Part shown: positions 1 to 12,317 of the stretch, piece by piece
Numbering within the stretch: the first letter of the stretch is position 1
How the letters are laid out: every line of letters starts with the position of its first letter
Assembly: GCF_001649575.2 (NCBI RefSeq)
Contig: NC_051441.1
Coordinates: 10,231,308 to 10,295,307, forward strand
DNA from: Kryptolebias marmoratus
Taxonomy: Eukaryota; Chordata; Actinopteri; Cyprinodontiformes; Rivulidae
Direction: 5' to 3'
Length of the DNA stretch: 64,000 nucleotides
The notes under the pieces: generated by a model
What the model was told of the DNA's origin: nothing
What the model saw: only the letters and a program-made list of their open reading frames with translations
Databases searched by the model: none
Translations under genes and position numbers: made by a program

Positions 1-141
1 GTGTCATCATGCTCCATCTATTTTTGAACTTTATCAACTGATTTCTGCATTTTTTGCCCTTTTCTAAGCTGAATAATGTGTCCTCGATTTATTTTTTTTG
101 GGTTGAAATGGCTGCTAAAATGATCATCTGTGTGTCTGCAG
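1..141 (+). other. coro7: coro7 intron, 3' end
   Basis: This is the tail of a coro7 intron that begins before the window. It ends in a T-rich tract and the acceptor tgtgtctgcag at 131-141. The exon that follows starts with the last two bases of a split codon, so this intron lies after the first base of a codon (phase 1). Confidence 0.8.
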
Positions 142-218
142 CTTTGGAGCAGCATAGTGATCTGCTGCAGAGTTTAAGCTGGAAACAGGATGGATCCCTG
201 CTTGCATCCTCCTGCAAG
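142..218 (+). CDS. coro7: coro7 exon (WD40 repeat of N-terminal propeller), internal exon 1 of 4 seen
   Basis: This 77-bp internal exon of coronin-7 has acceptor ..tctgcag before it and donor gtgaga after it. It supplies two bases of a split codon and then 25 codons, including SLSWKQDGSLLASSCK, a WD40 blade of the form (I/L)xWxxDGxxLxxxxxD with the final D on the next exon. It aligns with human coronin-7 (AVWSRDGALVGTACK, from memory), roughly residues 165-190, in the first of two beta-propellers. Coronin-7 is the long coronin of the trans-Golgi network. It has two WD40 propellers, regulates post-Golgi traffic and actin assembly, and is controlled by Src phosphorylation and K33-linked ubiquitination in mammals. 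The exon ends on a whole codon (phase 0). Identity rests on the joined peptide of all four exons, which points to the first propeller block rather than the second. Confidence 0.9.
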
Positions 219-1020
219 GTGAGACCAGCTCACACCTCAGCACTCGTCTAAAAATATGTTTGGATCCACTTGTGATTGGTACGCTTTCTGACCACTAGGT
301 GTCGCCACTACTTCAATTTAAACCCCTACTCTGTTGGGAATATTTAATATAAATGTCAGTAAGGCGATGCTCATAAAAAAAAGGGTGGGAATCCCATTAA
401 AGCATAGGATTTGGAATCAGTAAGCAATTATTTCAAAAGGAAAAATAGGACAAACTTGGATGGCACTTCCATGTAAATGATCTAATTACCTGTTTGTTTT
501 TTATTGTAATCATGTTGCTGAGGAGCCCTAAAGGGATTTTCCTCATCAGATTGTAAACATTACTTGCTGGGTAATTGTGGAATTATTAATGGAAACAGCT
601 CCGTGTGAAGGTTTAATATTTTACAACCATTAATTTTTCTCATCTCTCCGTGACCTTTGAATTCCTGGTTCCCAGCTTGCATCCCTTTATGGCCCCCCTG
701 ATCCCACATATTTTTGGTTGCGAAGCTTCTCAGCGTTTGACAACCAACACGTCTTTCACACATGTAGTAGTTATGTTTTGCGCAGAAAAAATAAGAAGGG
801 GAAAAAAAAAAAGATTTTATTACTCTGGAGGGAAAATGCATCTTTATGGCAAATGGTTTTCCATCGGGTTGTTATGTGTTGTAGGTGTCTAAATAAAAAG
901 GAGGAGGTGATAGGAGTTTAAGATAAATTTACGAGTTCTTTCATAGGAACAGCCAGGGACTTTTTTCATCAGTGGAGGTTAATATAACTCTTTTATTATC
1001 TGCTGCCAAAAGGAGAAAGC

Positions 1021-1385
1021 AGACGATTATGTTTTTGCCCTTGTGTGTGTGTACCTGTTACTAAAATATCCCATTAACCACTGGGCAGATTTGAATGAAG
1101 CGCTGCAGAAACTCCTGGAGTAAACTGAACTTGTGTAAAAAACACAAAAATGACTATAACTCAGTTAATTTTACAGATATTGTCCTAAAATACGGTTGGA
1201 AGTAGCTGAGAATGAGTCATTCACAACACATACTCTGAGTGTGACATATTGGGATGTTGCAATGAGATATCTCTAATTGTTATGTTTGAGGTTTGACCAA
1301 AACGGCTACAGCTTTGTTATTTCTCAACATCAGTTGATCGTATTCTTAAACTCTGGCAAGAAATGCCAGGCCTTTAATTTTTGTT
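1021..1385 (+). repeat. Interspersed repeat family R1, copy A
   Basis: This copy shares a long diverged block with 11471-11897, 15115-15757, 34350-34709, and (inverted) 61762-62172 and 20553-20660. Shared landmarks in order are gttttttgccc-like text, 'atgactataactcagt', 'tagctgagaatgagtcattc', 'gaccaaaacggctac' and 'ggcctttaattttt'. No open reading frame runs through it. The family is not identified; a non-autonomous transposon is likely. Confidence 0.7.
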
Positions 1386-2153
1386 TTTCAGTCCTAACTT
1401 GTGTAGATGAATTTCCCTTTGCTTCTTTTCTGAAAGCCCCTGTCTGTTTAGACATAGCATGATGAGCTTACTCAATCTGGCAACCAAATAACCTTTGACA
1501 CAAAAATGTTCCATGTTCACCTATTTAATAGGTATGATTGTTGGTTCAGTCCCCCTTGTTTGTCTCTGTCTGACAAGCAACAAATTATTCCAGCCATCTC
1601 AGGCTTCATCCAAATCATGACATCCTTGACAGGATAATCGTCCTAATCAGAGCTACCAACCCTACCATCAGCTTCAACGCAGCCTAAAAGAACAAGACAC
1701 CTGAGAAGAAAAGTGTGTGTTGGAGCGGGGGGAGGAGGACGGGATGTCTGGCCTCCGAGGTTTCAGCCTAGTTGGTGTCTGGTGTCATTTAACTAAAAAG
1801 GCCGCTTTCACTTTTTCCAATCCAGATTATTAAAGCAAATAGAGCCTGCCAACATGTGGGTCCAATCCCCGGCTCCTCTGTAGGGTAAACATTGGGGCGC
1901 AGGGCTTGGCTGGGGGAGGATGAAGGGGGGACCACCTCCCCAAAGAGCAGTAGTCATGACAGGCCTCATTTGGGCCTGGAACAAAGTATATTTATGACAC
2001 ACGTGGACAGGAAAAAGTGGCATTCAGTTTAGAGGAGCGAAATCCACAGAGAGCGTGAACAGAGATGAAGGGGAGCTTTAGTTTCTGTTCGTTATGAACA
2101 AGAATGGTGCTCTCTTCAGCATTTAGGTGTTTTTGCAGTGAAGGTCCTCTTTG

Positions 2154-3503
2154 TACAACCCTGATCCTGAAAAAGTTGGGATTGCAAATCTTACAAACTC
2201 ATATTTTATTTACAGTGGAACACAGTAAACATATCAAATGATGAAATTGTACCTTTTTTATTTTGTTAAAGAAAAAGGTAGTTTTGAATTAGGGTTTTTA
2301 AAAGGTTGTAAAAGTAAGTGGTGCCAATAGGAAGCAGCTGGAGGAGCATTTTGCAACTAATTAGGTTAATTAGCAACTGGTCAGAGAGTGGACTGGGTAT
2401 AAAAAGGGCAGTTTAGAGAGGCTGAATCTCTCAGAAGTAAAGACAAGCAGAGGTTCACCAGTCTGACAAACTGTGTCTAAAAATAGTGAAACAATTTCAG
2501 AATAATGTTCCTCAACAGAAAATGGGGAAGACCCTGATTATCCCATCATATACAGCTCAAAATATCATCAAAAGATTTGAAGAATCTGGAGAAATCTCTG
2601 AGCTCAAAGGACGAGGCTGAAAGTCAGTACTGGATGGCTGTGATTATCAGGCCCTCAGGCAGCACTCCATTAAAAACAGCTCTGATTCTGTTCTGGACAT
2701 CACTGTATGGACTCAGGAACACTTCCACAAATCATTGTCTGTAAACACAGCTCACAGTGCCGTCCACAAATGCTGCTTAAAGCTCTATCATGGGAAGAAG
2801 AAGCCAGATGAAAACACCATCCAGAAATGCCACCATCTCCTCTGAACCAAAGCTCATTTAAACCTGAACTGAGTAAAAATAAAAAACTGTTCTGTGGCCA
2901 AATTAATCAAAATGTGAATTTTTTTTTTTAGAAACCATCAATACTGTCCTTGGTACTAAAGACGAGAAGGACCATCTGGCCTATGATCAGTGCACAGTTC
3001 AAAAGTCTGCCTCTCTGATAGTATGGGGGTGCATTAGTACTTATGGCACAAACAGCTTACACATCTAAAAAAAGCATCATCAATCCAGAAAAGTATATAC
3101 AGATTTTCAAACAACATGTGATCCTATTCAGCAATAAAAACCCAGGACTGTTGAACAGCTAGAGTCCTCCATCAGACAAGAATGGGACAACATTCCACTC
3201 CAAAAACTCCAGAAACTGGTCTCCTCTGTTCCTAGACGTTTACAGATTGTTGTTAACAGGAGAGGACATGAGTCAGAGTGGGAAACATGGCACTGGCCCA
3301 ACTTTTTTTAGATGCATTGCGGCCATTAAATCCAAAATTAGTTTATTTTTTTACAAAACAAAATGGTACATTTTCAACAGTTCATATGTTTACTATAATC
3401 TATAGTAACTAAAATATGGGATTTGCAAATCATTGCATTTTGTTTTCTTTCCTTTATTTTACATTTTACCCAGCATTCCAACTTTTTCAGGATTTTGGTC
3501 GTG
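2154..3503 (+). mobile_element. Decayed Tc1/mariner-type DNA transposon with long terminal inverted repeats
   Basis: The ends are inverted copies: ..cctgaaaaagttggga near 2164 and ccaactttttcagg at 3478-3491. The similarity extends inward (agtaaacatat near 2227 against atatgtttact near 3385), giving inverted repeats of roughly 100-140 bp. A TA precedes the left end at 2154-2155, as expected for Tc1/mariner insertion. The interior matches a Tc1-like family that is very common in fish genomes, with the transposase relic in the + direction. It lies within a coro7 intron. Superfamily assignment is from recalled family sequence, not a search. Confidence 0.8.
2500..3290 (+). pseudogene. Tc1-like transposase relic, frame-broken and internally deleted
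   Basis: Short stretches still read as Tc1-like transposase, for example V-W-G-C-I-S near 3022 (family: VWGCVS), and text near 2565-2605 that corresponds to the N-terminal helix-turn-helix part. Frames shift repeatedly and stops occur throughout. Near 3130 the sequence jumps from the region before the second catalytic Asp directly to the C-terminal end, so the DNAxxH and SPxLxPIExxW motifs of the DDE core are missing. The element cannot encode an active enzyme. Confidence 0.7.
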
Positions 3504-3803
3504 TTTTGAAAGTCACAGGTCTACAACGTCCACAGTGTGACAAATCCTCGTTGAAGATGCTGCAGTCTCACGCTGCCGTTCGCATCAGCCTTGACATTAG
3601 TAACCATGGGTGACTGGGAACAGCAGCCCGGCAGCGCTCTGTGTGTTTGATGAGGGGAGCGAGTGAAGATTCCCAGCGTCTGTGTGTGTTTGCGTACATC
3701 ATGTGAAAGTTGTGCGCAGCAGACGTGTGGTGAAAACTCATTAACAGCAGCTTGAGAATGAGGCTCCACCTCTTTGATTAAACAGCTGCTGCCTAAAGCG
3801 CGT

Positions 3804-3818
3804 ACACACACACACACA
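3804..3818. repeat. (AC)n microsatellite, short
   Basis: A short uninterrupted AC run followed by further CA-rich text. Confidence 0.8.
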
Positions 3819-4052
3819 TACACAAATGCACAAATCTATACGCACCTATCCAGGGCCTCCCATCTGTGCATTTATGAGTTTAGGTGTTGTGGGTTTCTTA
3901 TATGTGTTATTGTTATCGGCATAGGAGAGTATTTGTTTGGTCGAGTCTGTGCATATATGCGGTTACTTGGTGGACACATCTGTACGTGAATAGCCCCTCA
4001 TTTGTGTGTTTGCACAGCCAGATAGTTTCCTCCCTCTTGTGTTGTTTGCACT

Positions 4053-4194
4053 GTAATCCTAGCAAGCTGAATCAAAGGCATCTGGGCTTCTTTCTTGATT
4101 CTGGAAGACATCTCAGTTCTTGAAAGAAAATTGAGACATCCTCAAGAATCCGTAAAGAAGTCCACTTGGGTTTGATTCAACTTGCTAGAATTAC
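4053..4194. mobile_element. Palindromic MITE, about 142 bp
   Basis: The left end gtaatcctagcaagctgaat (4053-4072) is the inverted copy of the right end attcaacttgctagaattac (4175-4194), with two mismatches in 20. Inner text (catctgggcttctttcttga against cgtaaagaagtccacttggg) is also imperfectly inverted. This is a palindromic non-autonomous element type common in fish. It has no coding capacity. Confidence 0.7.
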
Positions 4195-4324
4195 TAGATC
4201 GTGATGATGGAACCCACACCAACACTTTGGATGATATGGCACACAACTGCTTCAATAAGAATAATCAGTGTTTCTGTATTTGTGTTTAGTTATTTTATGT
4301 TGTGTTTTTAGGCAGATAAGTGAG

Positions 4325-4545
4325 TAACTAATAATTTAAAGCCACAGATCTTTTGAAACAGACTTTTGTGGAAAGGTTATAAGCAGTTAATATCTTATCT
4401 GGTATAGATAGCTCTGAATGGGCTCAGTTTGGAGAATAAAATTTGTAGATTAGTTCGAACAGATTTGATAAGCTAACAGCTACTCCGAGCAGGGTCAGTA
4501 CTAAAGTGGATCCCTGCTGCCTTAAAACAACTTCCTATTTTATAA
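4325..4545 (+). repeat. Interspersed repeat family R2, copy 1
   Basis: This is homologous to 33050-33265 in the same direction. Shared landmarks are 'ttaatatctta', 'tagatag..tctgaatgg', 'ctcagtttg' and 'aaagtggat..ctgc' ending in 'ttaaaacaacttc'/'ttgaaacaacttc'. No coding potential is seen and the family is not named. Confidence 0.6.
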
Positions 4546-6047
4546 ACCTTTATAGTACCATTTATTTTACATTACTTAGTTATTTACATTGAATTAAACA
4601 GCAGCAGCAGTTAGCTATAGCATGATCATTTTTATGATCATTTATTTTACTTTTAAAAGCAAACCTGACACAACTAGGCTGTATTTTGTCAGCAGGATCT
4701 ATGTGTGAAAAGAATAGCTTGTACTTTTGATTGTTGTTCCCTCAGGATAGTTTTTTTGGGAACATTTTGAGGGATTGTGAAAAATATTTTATCAAAAAAA
4801 AATAAAGGCTTTATTAACCATTTAAATTATTGGATGTCTACAAAAACAGGAAGTCAGTACACTGTATGGTTTTATTTTATTTATTTATTTTTTAATTTCT
4901 GCAACAGGTGGACTCTTGCCCAAAGGTCACAAGGAGGAGATGTTTGTGTGTGTTGTTCCTGCAGACTTCTCTGAGCCTCGGGTTTAGTCTCGGGTCAGGC
5001 CTGAAAACGTAGCTGTGGGGCATCGTACTCGTGGGTGGGCTGGGCTCTCAAAGACAGGATTGAAAGCCAAATAAAAGAGCACTTTATTTTAAACCTCCTG
5101 TTTGCTATTCGTGTCAAAAACAAATAGATGTCTTTAGTGATTGTTTAGAGGATCAGAATGAAGACGGGCTCAGATCGGCACGTGTTTTAAGATTATAGAA
5201 CAATCTGCTTCTGTCAGTGTCAGATGTGATGTTTGAAAAAGCATTCCTTGCAGATAAACGTTGTCATGATTCTAGTTTTTATGTGCTTTACTGTGTCAGA
5301 TTGGACCTTCTGATTCCCCCTGACATGTATATGGTAAATGTGTTTATGGTTTAGCCTAAGTACTTATAATTATTACCTGCTATCAGCTCCATGTGTCAGA
5401 CTGCTGCTGTGATCACAGTCACACAGCAGTATTGAGTGACACGGCTGCAGACACCATCGTCCCGCACAGCCTGATCCCATTAGGTGCCGTTTCCTTCCAA
5501 TCACACGGGAGCCTCTCTGATTGGCTGCTTTGATTGATGCCGAATGTGTGTTTTGGTGGGCCGGGGTCAAGGCGAACAAGGCCGTGGAGAGGTCACTGGA
5601 TTTCATTTGCTGACGATGAATCAGTGCGACCCCACCGATAAACAAGAAACTTTTGCTGTTTTTTTTAATCTGAAGTATACAAATGTGGAGGGACTCTTTG
5701 TTAATTCTTTCAAGACGTAGCTCTAATATTTCAGTTGTCCGTTTAGTTTCCATGAAAATAATGCAGCTAACTGGGAAGCCTGTAATTCTTTCCACATTCA
5801 ACTTCAAAACCTTTAAATTGCACATGCTCACTGACCTCTTTTACGTGTTAAATGTCTTACTCCTCAGCTGCTCTCAGATGTTATTGCTACTTAACTTCAT
5901 AATTTAATATAGCATTTAGATTGTAATTTAACCTTTTTTTTAAATACCATGAATACTTTTTTCTTACATAGATCTTACTATTGCTCACATTCGCATATTG
6001 ATTATTTCCTCATCTTTAAAAGTTGTTTTTTTTTTCTTTTTGACTAG

Positions 6048-6098
6048 GACAAGATGCTGCGAGTGTTTGATCCCAGAGCCCAGCTGACACCTGTTCAG
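6048..6098 (+). CDS. coro7: coro7 exon (WD40 blade end, FDPR motif), internal exon 2 of 4 seen
   Basis: This 51-bp exon (17 codons, phase 0 at both ends) reads DKMLRVFDPRAQLTPVQ. It has acceptor gactag before it and donor gtaagt after it. With the preceding exon it completes SSCKDKMLRVFDPR, which matches human coronin-7 TACKDKQLRIFDPR (from memory), the KD(K)xxRxxDPR signature at the end of a coronin WD40 blade. The next coro7 exon continues the alignment with no residue missing: 19 residues separate DPR from DSR in both species. It is too short to show up as an open reading frame on its own. Confidence 0.92.
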
Positions 6099-9000
6099 GT
6101 AAGTTTCCTCCACCTAGAAAAAAAATAAAAATAAAACAAACAAGAAAAAATTATCCACCACTCCTCCAAAACAACAGGGAGCTCCTCCTAGAGGTAAAGG
6201 TGTTGAACACACAAGATGAATTACATTTTATATTTTCATGGTTTTGTTTACAGTGAACGACACAACTTTTATTTCTTAGTTTCATAAAAATACAAATATG
6301 GGTTCTCGACCACTTTATGAATATTTACTATGAGCACAATTTCTTTTCCACGCTACATTTAGTCAACATGTTGACAGTATCCTTGAGTGCTCACCACTGA
6401 CCACTCAGTGACTCATCCTGCACTGATTTATGAATGTTCAGCACACGGTACAGTCCCTGCTTCCCACGGTACCCATCGCAGTCCAATATAGTTTGAACCA
6501 CTCCTTTCTTTTTTATTTTGCTCTTAATGTAAATTTCTCAGCAGTGACCACCAGCTTGGAGCCAATAGGACTCCATCTCAGCCGGCAGCAATAAGTAAGT
6601 GGAGTGGTGGAGCGTTTAAGTGTTGAGAAAAGAAAGGAGTGGTGCACCGAGTGCCATGAGAGGCCGCTCACCGTAGAGCAAATATTCTCACACATTTCAG
6701 AGGTGGACCTCCCAGCGTGTTTTAATTACAGCGATGCTCAACCTGTCTCGTGGGCTCCTTGGTTTGTAAATATGAAGAATCCTAGAAAAAACAGTACATG
6801 CCACAGCATATTAAAAATCAAATCCTTGAAATACCTGGAAGGCACTTCAGCTTGTATGGCAGCGATTGTGTGTTCATTCATTGTGTACGTGTATCGACTC
6901 CTTTATCTGTTTACAGTACGGGCTCAACCATGCGTTCTTTATTTGTTTTTTGAGACTTCCTGAAAGGCGTGCTGACTTTTCTTTATTAAAGGGAGCTCTG
7001 TTCTCTGATCGTCGTCACAGCTGTTCAGGTCTCTTTACCACTCTGCATACTCTGCCTAACAAATGAATTGGGTTAATTCAAATTAAATTTAACTGAAGAG
7101 GCATGTAAATCACTTTGCTGCTGCCAAGGGTTGAATCAGACAAGTAGTATGTCTGTCTTCGGCAGCAACTTCAGTGGTTACTGGTGGCAGGGATGTTCTG
7201 TCTTTTCTGTGAGATTTATTTTTGATTTTATTAGACAAACGACAGTGGAGAACAATTTACTGCCTAAATGGAAAGAGTGGCATGTCAAGGAGTTAGGTGT
7301 AGAACTAAAAATAGCTTTTAGAGAAATCTGTTCCCTTCTTTTAGGAAACTTCACTCACAGATTTGCTGCAACATCAGTGTCTCTGTACAGCAGGTGTTGT
7401 GTTGAGCTGTGTTTGCAGTCTGGAAGTAGATGAGGTCAACCTAAATGAGGAAACAAAAGTCAGTTCAGTACCAATATTAATATTGATTGCAGCGTCACCA
7501 GAATAATGTTAGAGAACTTGTCCAGCTCAGAATATAACTAATTTTTATTAAACCTAGGCTGTAGTGAATTGTCTAGTTCTCTACTGCTGAAGACAGAGGT
7601 AGTTTGTGGTTCAACAGCAGTTTATTTGGAAATTATACATCCTGGGAGACAGAATATGTCCAACTTTTCAACTGAATTGCATTGATGTAAACAATAATAT
7701 GTATTTTGCTCAGGAACAGAATTATGTTAAATAGAAAAACCCTGTGCATAATTTCTTAGGCTAAGTGAATAGGTTGCAAATCTGTGAACAATTTTCTAAA
7801 CTGAAGAATAGATTTAACTTTCATGTTTTTTTTGTTATTATTTCTACACCTGGTTTTTGTGTAATAAAAAAAAACCTTTGCTTTTATGCTTGCTTAAACT
7901 CTTTTTTTAAAACATATCTTTCCTTCATAAGTAGTGAGAAAGATTGCTTTAACTTGCTGGATCACCCAGAAGATTGACGGACCACTGAGCCAAGTTTACC
8001 AGGTTTTTTGGCTGCCTTTATGTTCTCCCGTTGTCTTCTTTCCAACTTTCCTGATTTATCTCTTCACTCTTGTTGCCACAATGAGGACCAAACTGAGCAG
8101 ATGTGAGTCAGCACATTGCCCTCCTCTCCACACAGCACATGACTTTATGGCCTCAAATCATAAAAAGTGAAGCCACACATCAAAGTTATTAAAGGGTTGC
8201 TTTGGCCACTGGTTTTGTGTTCCCTTAGTTTCTTCTCTCAGTATCTCCGAAACACACAAAGTCCTGCAATGAGAGTCTTTGGTTTGGAGGCGATTGGGAA
8301 TACCTCACCATGACAGCTTTCAGATGTGTGGATGTCTCTGGAAGATGGGAGACCAGTAGAAGCTCCTATTAGCACCTCATCTGCTGAGGAGTGGCTGACA
8401 GGGTGCGGGCAATGAAGCCTAAACAAGCTTAAAAGTGCAGCCGTTTGATTGTAACGAGAAGTGTGACCCAAAAAGATGTTCATCACCATAAAACACAACA
8501 TCAGACACCACTTCTCAAGTGGTTACAAGGAGATTTTGAAAAACTTTTAAATCGCTTTCTCTGCTTTGCTTTTTGCTTTGTTTGTTGTTAAAGATTTTTA
8601 TGTAATGACACGGAAAGGTCAGCGTGGCCACAAAGTAAATTCAGAGTGGCAGAGAAATGGCCAAACTGTTTGAATTTATAATCATACTGGGAGGTTTGTT
8701 TTGCTCTTTGCAAGAGCTGCAGTTATTTGTTCTCATCACGAGAAGCCACAACTCATCTCTGATAATATTTCTGATGAAAAATGTGTATAGAAGGCTGGAG
8801 TTTGTTAGAATGAGGCAGAGATCCTCTTGTTGAGTTTGAATTCCCCTACAGTCCAGTTTTGATCTCTCAATGAAGGCACACGTCAGAAGTTATTTTATAT
8901 ATATAATTTTTAACATTGTAACCCTCTGAAGGGTAAGAAATAAGCTTAGAGTGTCACATCTGCTCAAGCATCAAGCCTTTGAGCCTGTGCATGTGTGTCC

Positions 9001-11470
9001 ACTGCTGTCCCGGTTCCACCCGAGGCAGCAGATTTGACTGGAGCCGGCTCATCCCTGCTGCCAGCTCCGAACTGGGTTCTAGTCAGGTGGGGTAAATATA
9101 GGCCCTAATTACAGTCCTACTCCTGCTGTATTTATGGGAAATAGGACTGCACGGGGAAATTAAGGTCTTGGAAAGACAGAAAAAGCAGTAAATACTGCAT
9201 CTGTAATCAAGGCAAGTGTTGTATTTACGTAGTTGGCACAAGAGAGGAGAGATTGTCTGTAGATGTGGCGTCCCTTCTCTCTCGCCAGCACTGATGGCAG
9301 GTTGAAGTAGAAATTTGAATTTTGTTTTGTGTTTAGGTCTTTTGCTTTGTTTTTTCCCAGAAAACGCCCATGTCAGCTTTTAAAATTTACGATGTCCTGA
9401 CTCAGATTTTGAGGGGATTTGGATCCAATGTAACTTTATGTTATGAGGGTAGCAGTGTCACCAAGCTGTCCTATTATGATCCTAAAATTTGGTAAAATCA
9501 GTTAAAACCTTACATTTCTGCCTAACTCTAACTATAAGAGTACATACATGCATTGTAAAAATGGCAAAATGGTGAATAATCAGGTACTAAACATAAACTG
9601 TCTTTCTTCTTTTTTGTTTTTTCTCTTCCTGCCAAAAAAATCTTTACAGTGGCCTCTATAGATAAGTTTCTTTTGCATCTTTTAGTCCTCTCTGCTTACT
9701 TTTACTGGGCCACAAGACTCTGCAGAAGAACATGCAGATCCTGACCTAGTCCTAATGAGACACGTGCCTTTGTGGACATTTGTGTCTCCTTTCCACTCGC
9801 CAGCATCTTTTGATCTGTCTCCTGCGTCTCTGGATCTGCTGAGTGTGTGGTTCAGTACTTGATCGTGTGCCTTTGTGTGTCTGTACACCATGTGTGTTTC
9901 AAATTACAGTGCTGAAAATACCCCTCATAGTTCTGGGCCACTACTGGCCGTAGAGCTGTCGATCTGCGGTCGCTGGAAGAGGAGGGCGACTGGAAAAGGG
10001 AATAGTTTGCTAGACTCGGGGGGCCAGATTGCGGTTTTTCAGCCCAAGCTTCTGCTGCTCTGGGTGAAATTAGAGAGCGTCGTGGGCTGGAATGGGTTTA
10101 GATTTGATGAGGGAGCGCTGGGCAGGGCCAAGGAAAAGCACGGTGGTTTCAGTACTGTACCATCTTCTATACCCTGCCATAAATTACATAGTCTGAATTT
10201 CCTGGTAGGTGTGTTCTCCATTCTTGGGTTGCTCATTTCGAGCATAATAAACGGCATTTATGTTATTATTTTTGCATTTGAAATCTTACAGAAAAATATA
10301 TTTATTTATATGTATTTAGAAGGGGTGGGGGATGTTATACGGTTTCTTGCTTGGATTTCTCTAACATCCAGAAAGCGCTACTGGCAGGCCTCGGAAAATG
10401 AGATTTTGAGCATGTGTGTAGATTCTGGTTGGCAGTACAATGAAAGCCTTTGCTGCAGTACAGTTAACTTTATCTCACTCAAATGTAGAGCCAGATGCAC
10501 AGATGTGGAGAAACCGTCAGAGTGATAAAATGGATAAAATTCAGTTTATTTTGCTGCATTTTTCTGTGCAAATCATCATCCACGTGTGCAACTTCATGGT
10601 CAAAGAACTGAAACAAAACTGCAGAACAAAAACCTTCAGGAATGATTTCATCTGTATGTTAATTTGAACAGATTGAATATATTTTTCCAAATTCTTTTTG
10701 TCTTGTCTTACTTTCCGTCTTTATTAGTTATGCCTTAAAATGCATGCTGTTTATTTTTTACATTATATATTAGGTAATAACTGTGAAATGCTACATTGGT
10801 CAGTTTTTGCTCAAATTTTGCTTAATAGATGCATATATGTATAATCCTGTATCTGACAAAAGTACTTTTTCTGGTTTGATATTTTTCCATAAAAATAAAC
10901 AGTATTAGTCATCATACAGATGTTGTTTTCTCTCAAAATGTTTTGAAAGTAGCGTTTTGGCTCTGATGGAGGCCTTTTTTATAATTGTAGTCATGTTATT
11001 TAAGGGCCATTCTCTAAGACAAATATAATCATTGAGGTTTTCCGAAGTATTTTATAAAATATTTGTCAGATGTAAAAATGTTTCCTTGTTTCAGAAATGC
11101 TCAGCATTTTGTGGTACCAACAAATCGTTTCTTGCTCATGGGGTTTCGCAATTTTGATAATTTCTGCATAAAGAAGCTTGCTTGGAGTTTGAAGAATGAA
11201 ACTCACACCACAGAGATGCAAAGTCAACAACTTGGAAATGTGATATAAAATGTCTTTAAGGACTCAGCTGTTTTGTCCAAGAAAATATCTTTGGATCACT
11301 CAGTGGCAAGTTTTGAATTCCAGCTTCACAAGAGGCACAATTTAACACAAAAAATGAGGGTTTTTAAATTTGTAATATTCTTGTATGTCATTAATCTGGC
11401 TGATAATAGTAAAAAACACATTTATAATTTTAGGAGAAAAACGTAGATTTAAGGAATTTTATTTTCACCA

Positions 11471-11897
11471 ACTTGTGCTTGTGTGTGTGTTGTTGTTTTC
11501 ATGTTTCCTGTTGCTAAAAAAATGAAGGTGGACGATAATGTTTTTGCCCTCTAAAGTTGGGCAAATCTACCATTCAGCAATCTTGTCTCAGAGTCAATCC
11601 AATTCAAGATGGTTGCCACAGGTAATCCTTAGTAGCCAACACAAAAAATAGCTCTAACTCAGTCAGTTTTACAGATATTGAGCTACATTTTTGATGTGGT
11701 AGTAGCTGAGAGTCATTCACAGCACCTATTCTGAGCGTGACATTTTGGGATTTAGAATAAGATTGCTCAAAATGTTTTTTTATCAAAACGGCTGCAACGC
11801 TGTCATTTTGCAACATAAGATGGTTTAAAACTGGTGTGAAAGGCTGCGGGGCAAAGTGCATTTCGTGAAGGAATGCTAGGCCTTTAATTTTTAAACA
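11471..11897 (+). repeat. Interspersed repeat family R1, copy B
   Basis: This is one of the fuller copies. It contains 'gataatgtttttgccct', 'aagatggttgccacagg', 'aaaaatagctctaactcagt', 'tagtagctgagagtcattc', 'aaaacggctgcaacg' and ends 'gaatgctaggcctttaattt'. It aligns with copy A along its length and has the same orientation. Confidence 0.75.
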
Positions 11898-12296
11898 TTT
11901 TACTGCAGTGTGAGTTCAACATCAGTCGCTCAACACTTGTTTTTATTAATTTAAAATTTTTTTGAAAGTAACACCTCCCGACATGCCCTGCTGCATTTAG
12001 AAACGATTCATATTAAAACCGAGCTGTCATTTTAGTGTAATCTCTGTGCTCTTTGACCTTATTTGTGCTGATGAACCTTAGGATTTTGCTATTGAAGCGT
12101 GACACTACAGTGTTTATTTTACTCATTAAATGCATTTCTTTGTTTTTGTTTGCTTTCATGGATCAGATCAGTTTTTCAGCCCTATGTGTGCATGTTGCTT
12201 TGACAGCACATGCCTCGCTCCTGTTGTTTTTGTCTTTTTGTGTATACTCACCTTGTTTCCCAATCACTAACATGCCCAGCACTTCATCACTGTACT

Positions 12297-12317
12297 CCCC
12301 CCCCCCCCCCCCCCCCN
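12297..12317. repeat. C20 homopolymer with unresolved base
   Basis: Twenty consecutive C are followed by one N at 12317, an assembly-uncertain homopolymer in the intron. Confidence 0.9.

Larger units (their letters stand above)
219..6047 (+). other. coro7: coro7 intron (5.8 kb, phase 0)
   Basis: The donor is gtgaga at 219 and the acceptor gactag at 6042-6047, preceded by a long T tract. The intron holds one copy of repeat family R1 (about 1021-1385), a decayed Tc1/mariner element (2154-3503), a palindromic MITE (4053-4194), one copy of repeat family R2 (about 4325-4545) and a short CA run (3804-3818). Elsewhere (219-1020, 1386-2153, 3504-4052, 4546-6041) I see no gene or recognisable element. 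The stretch 5373-5640 is somewhat richer in GC than its surroundings but is not recognised. Confidence 0.85.

Noticed and set aside
5373..5831. 152-aa open frame on the - strand
   Set aside because: No recognisable domain, and it lies in an ordinary coro7 intron.
9875..10525. 216-aa open frame as a protein-coding gene
   Set aside because: No domain, no splice or promoter context, and intron-like composition. Kept only as a low-interest finding.
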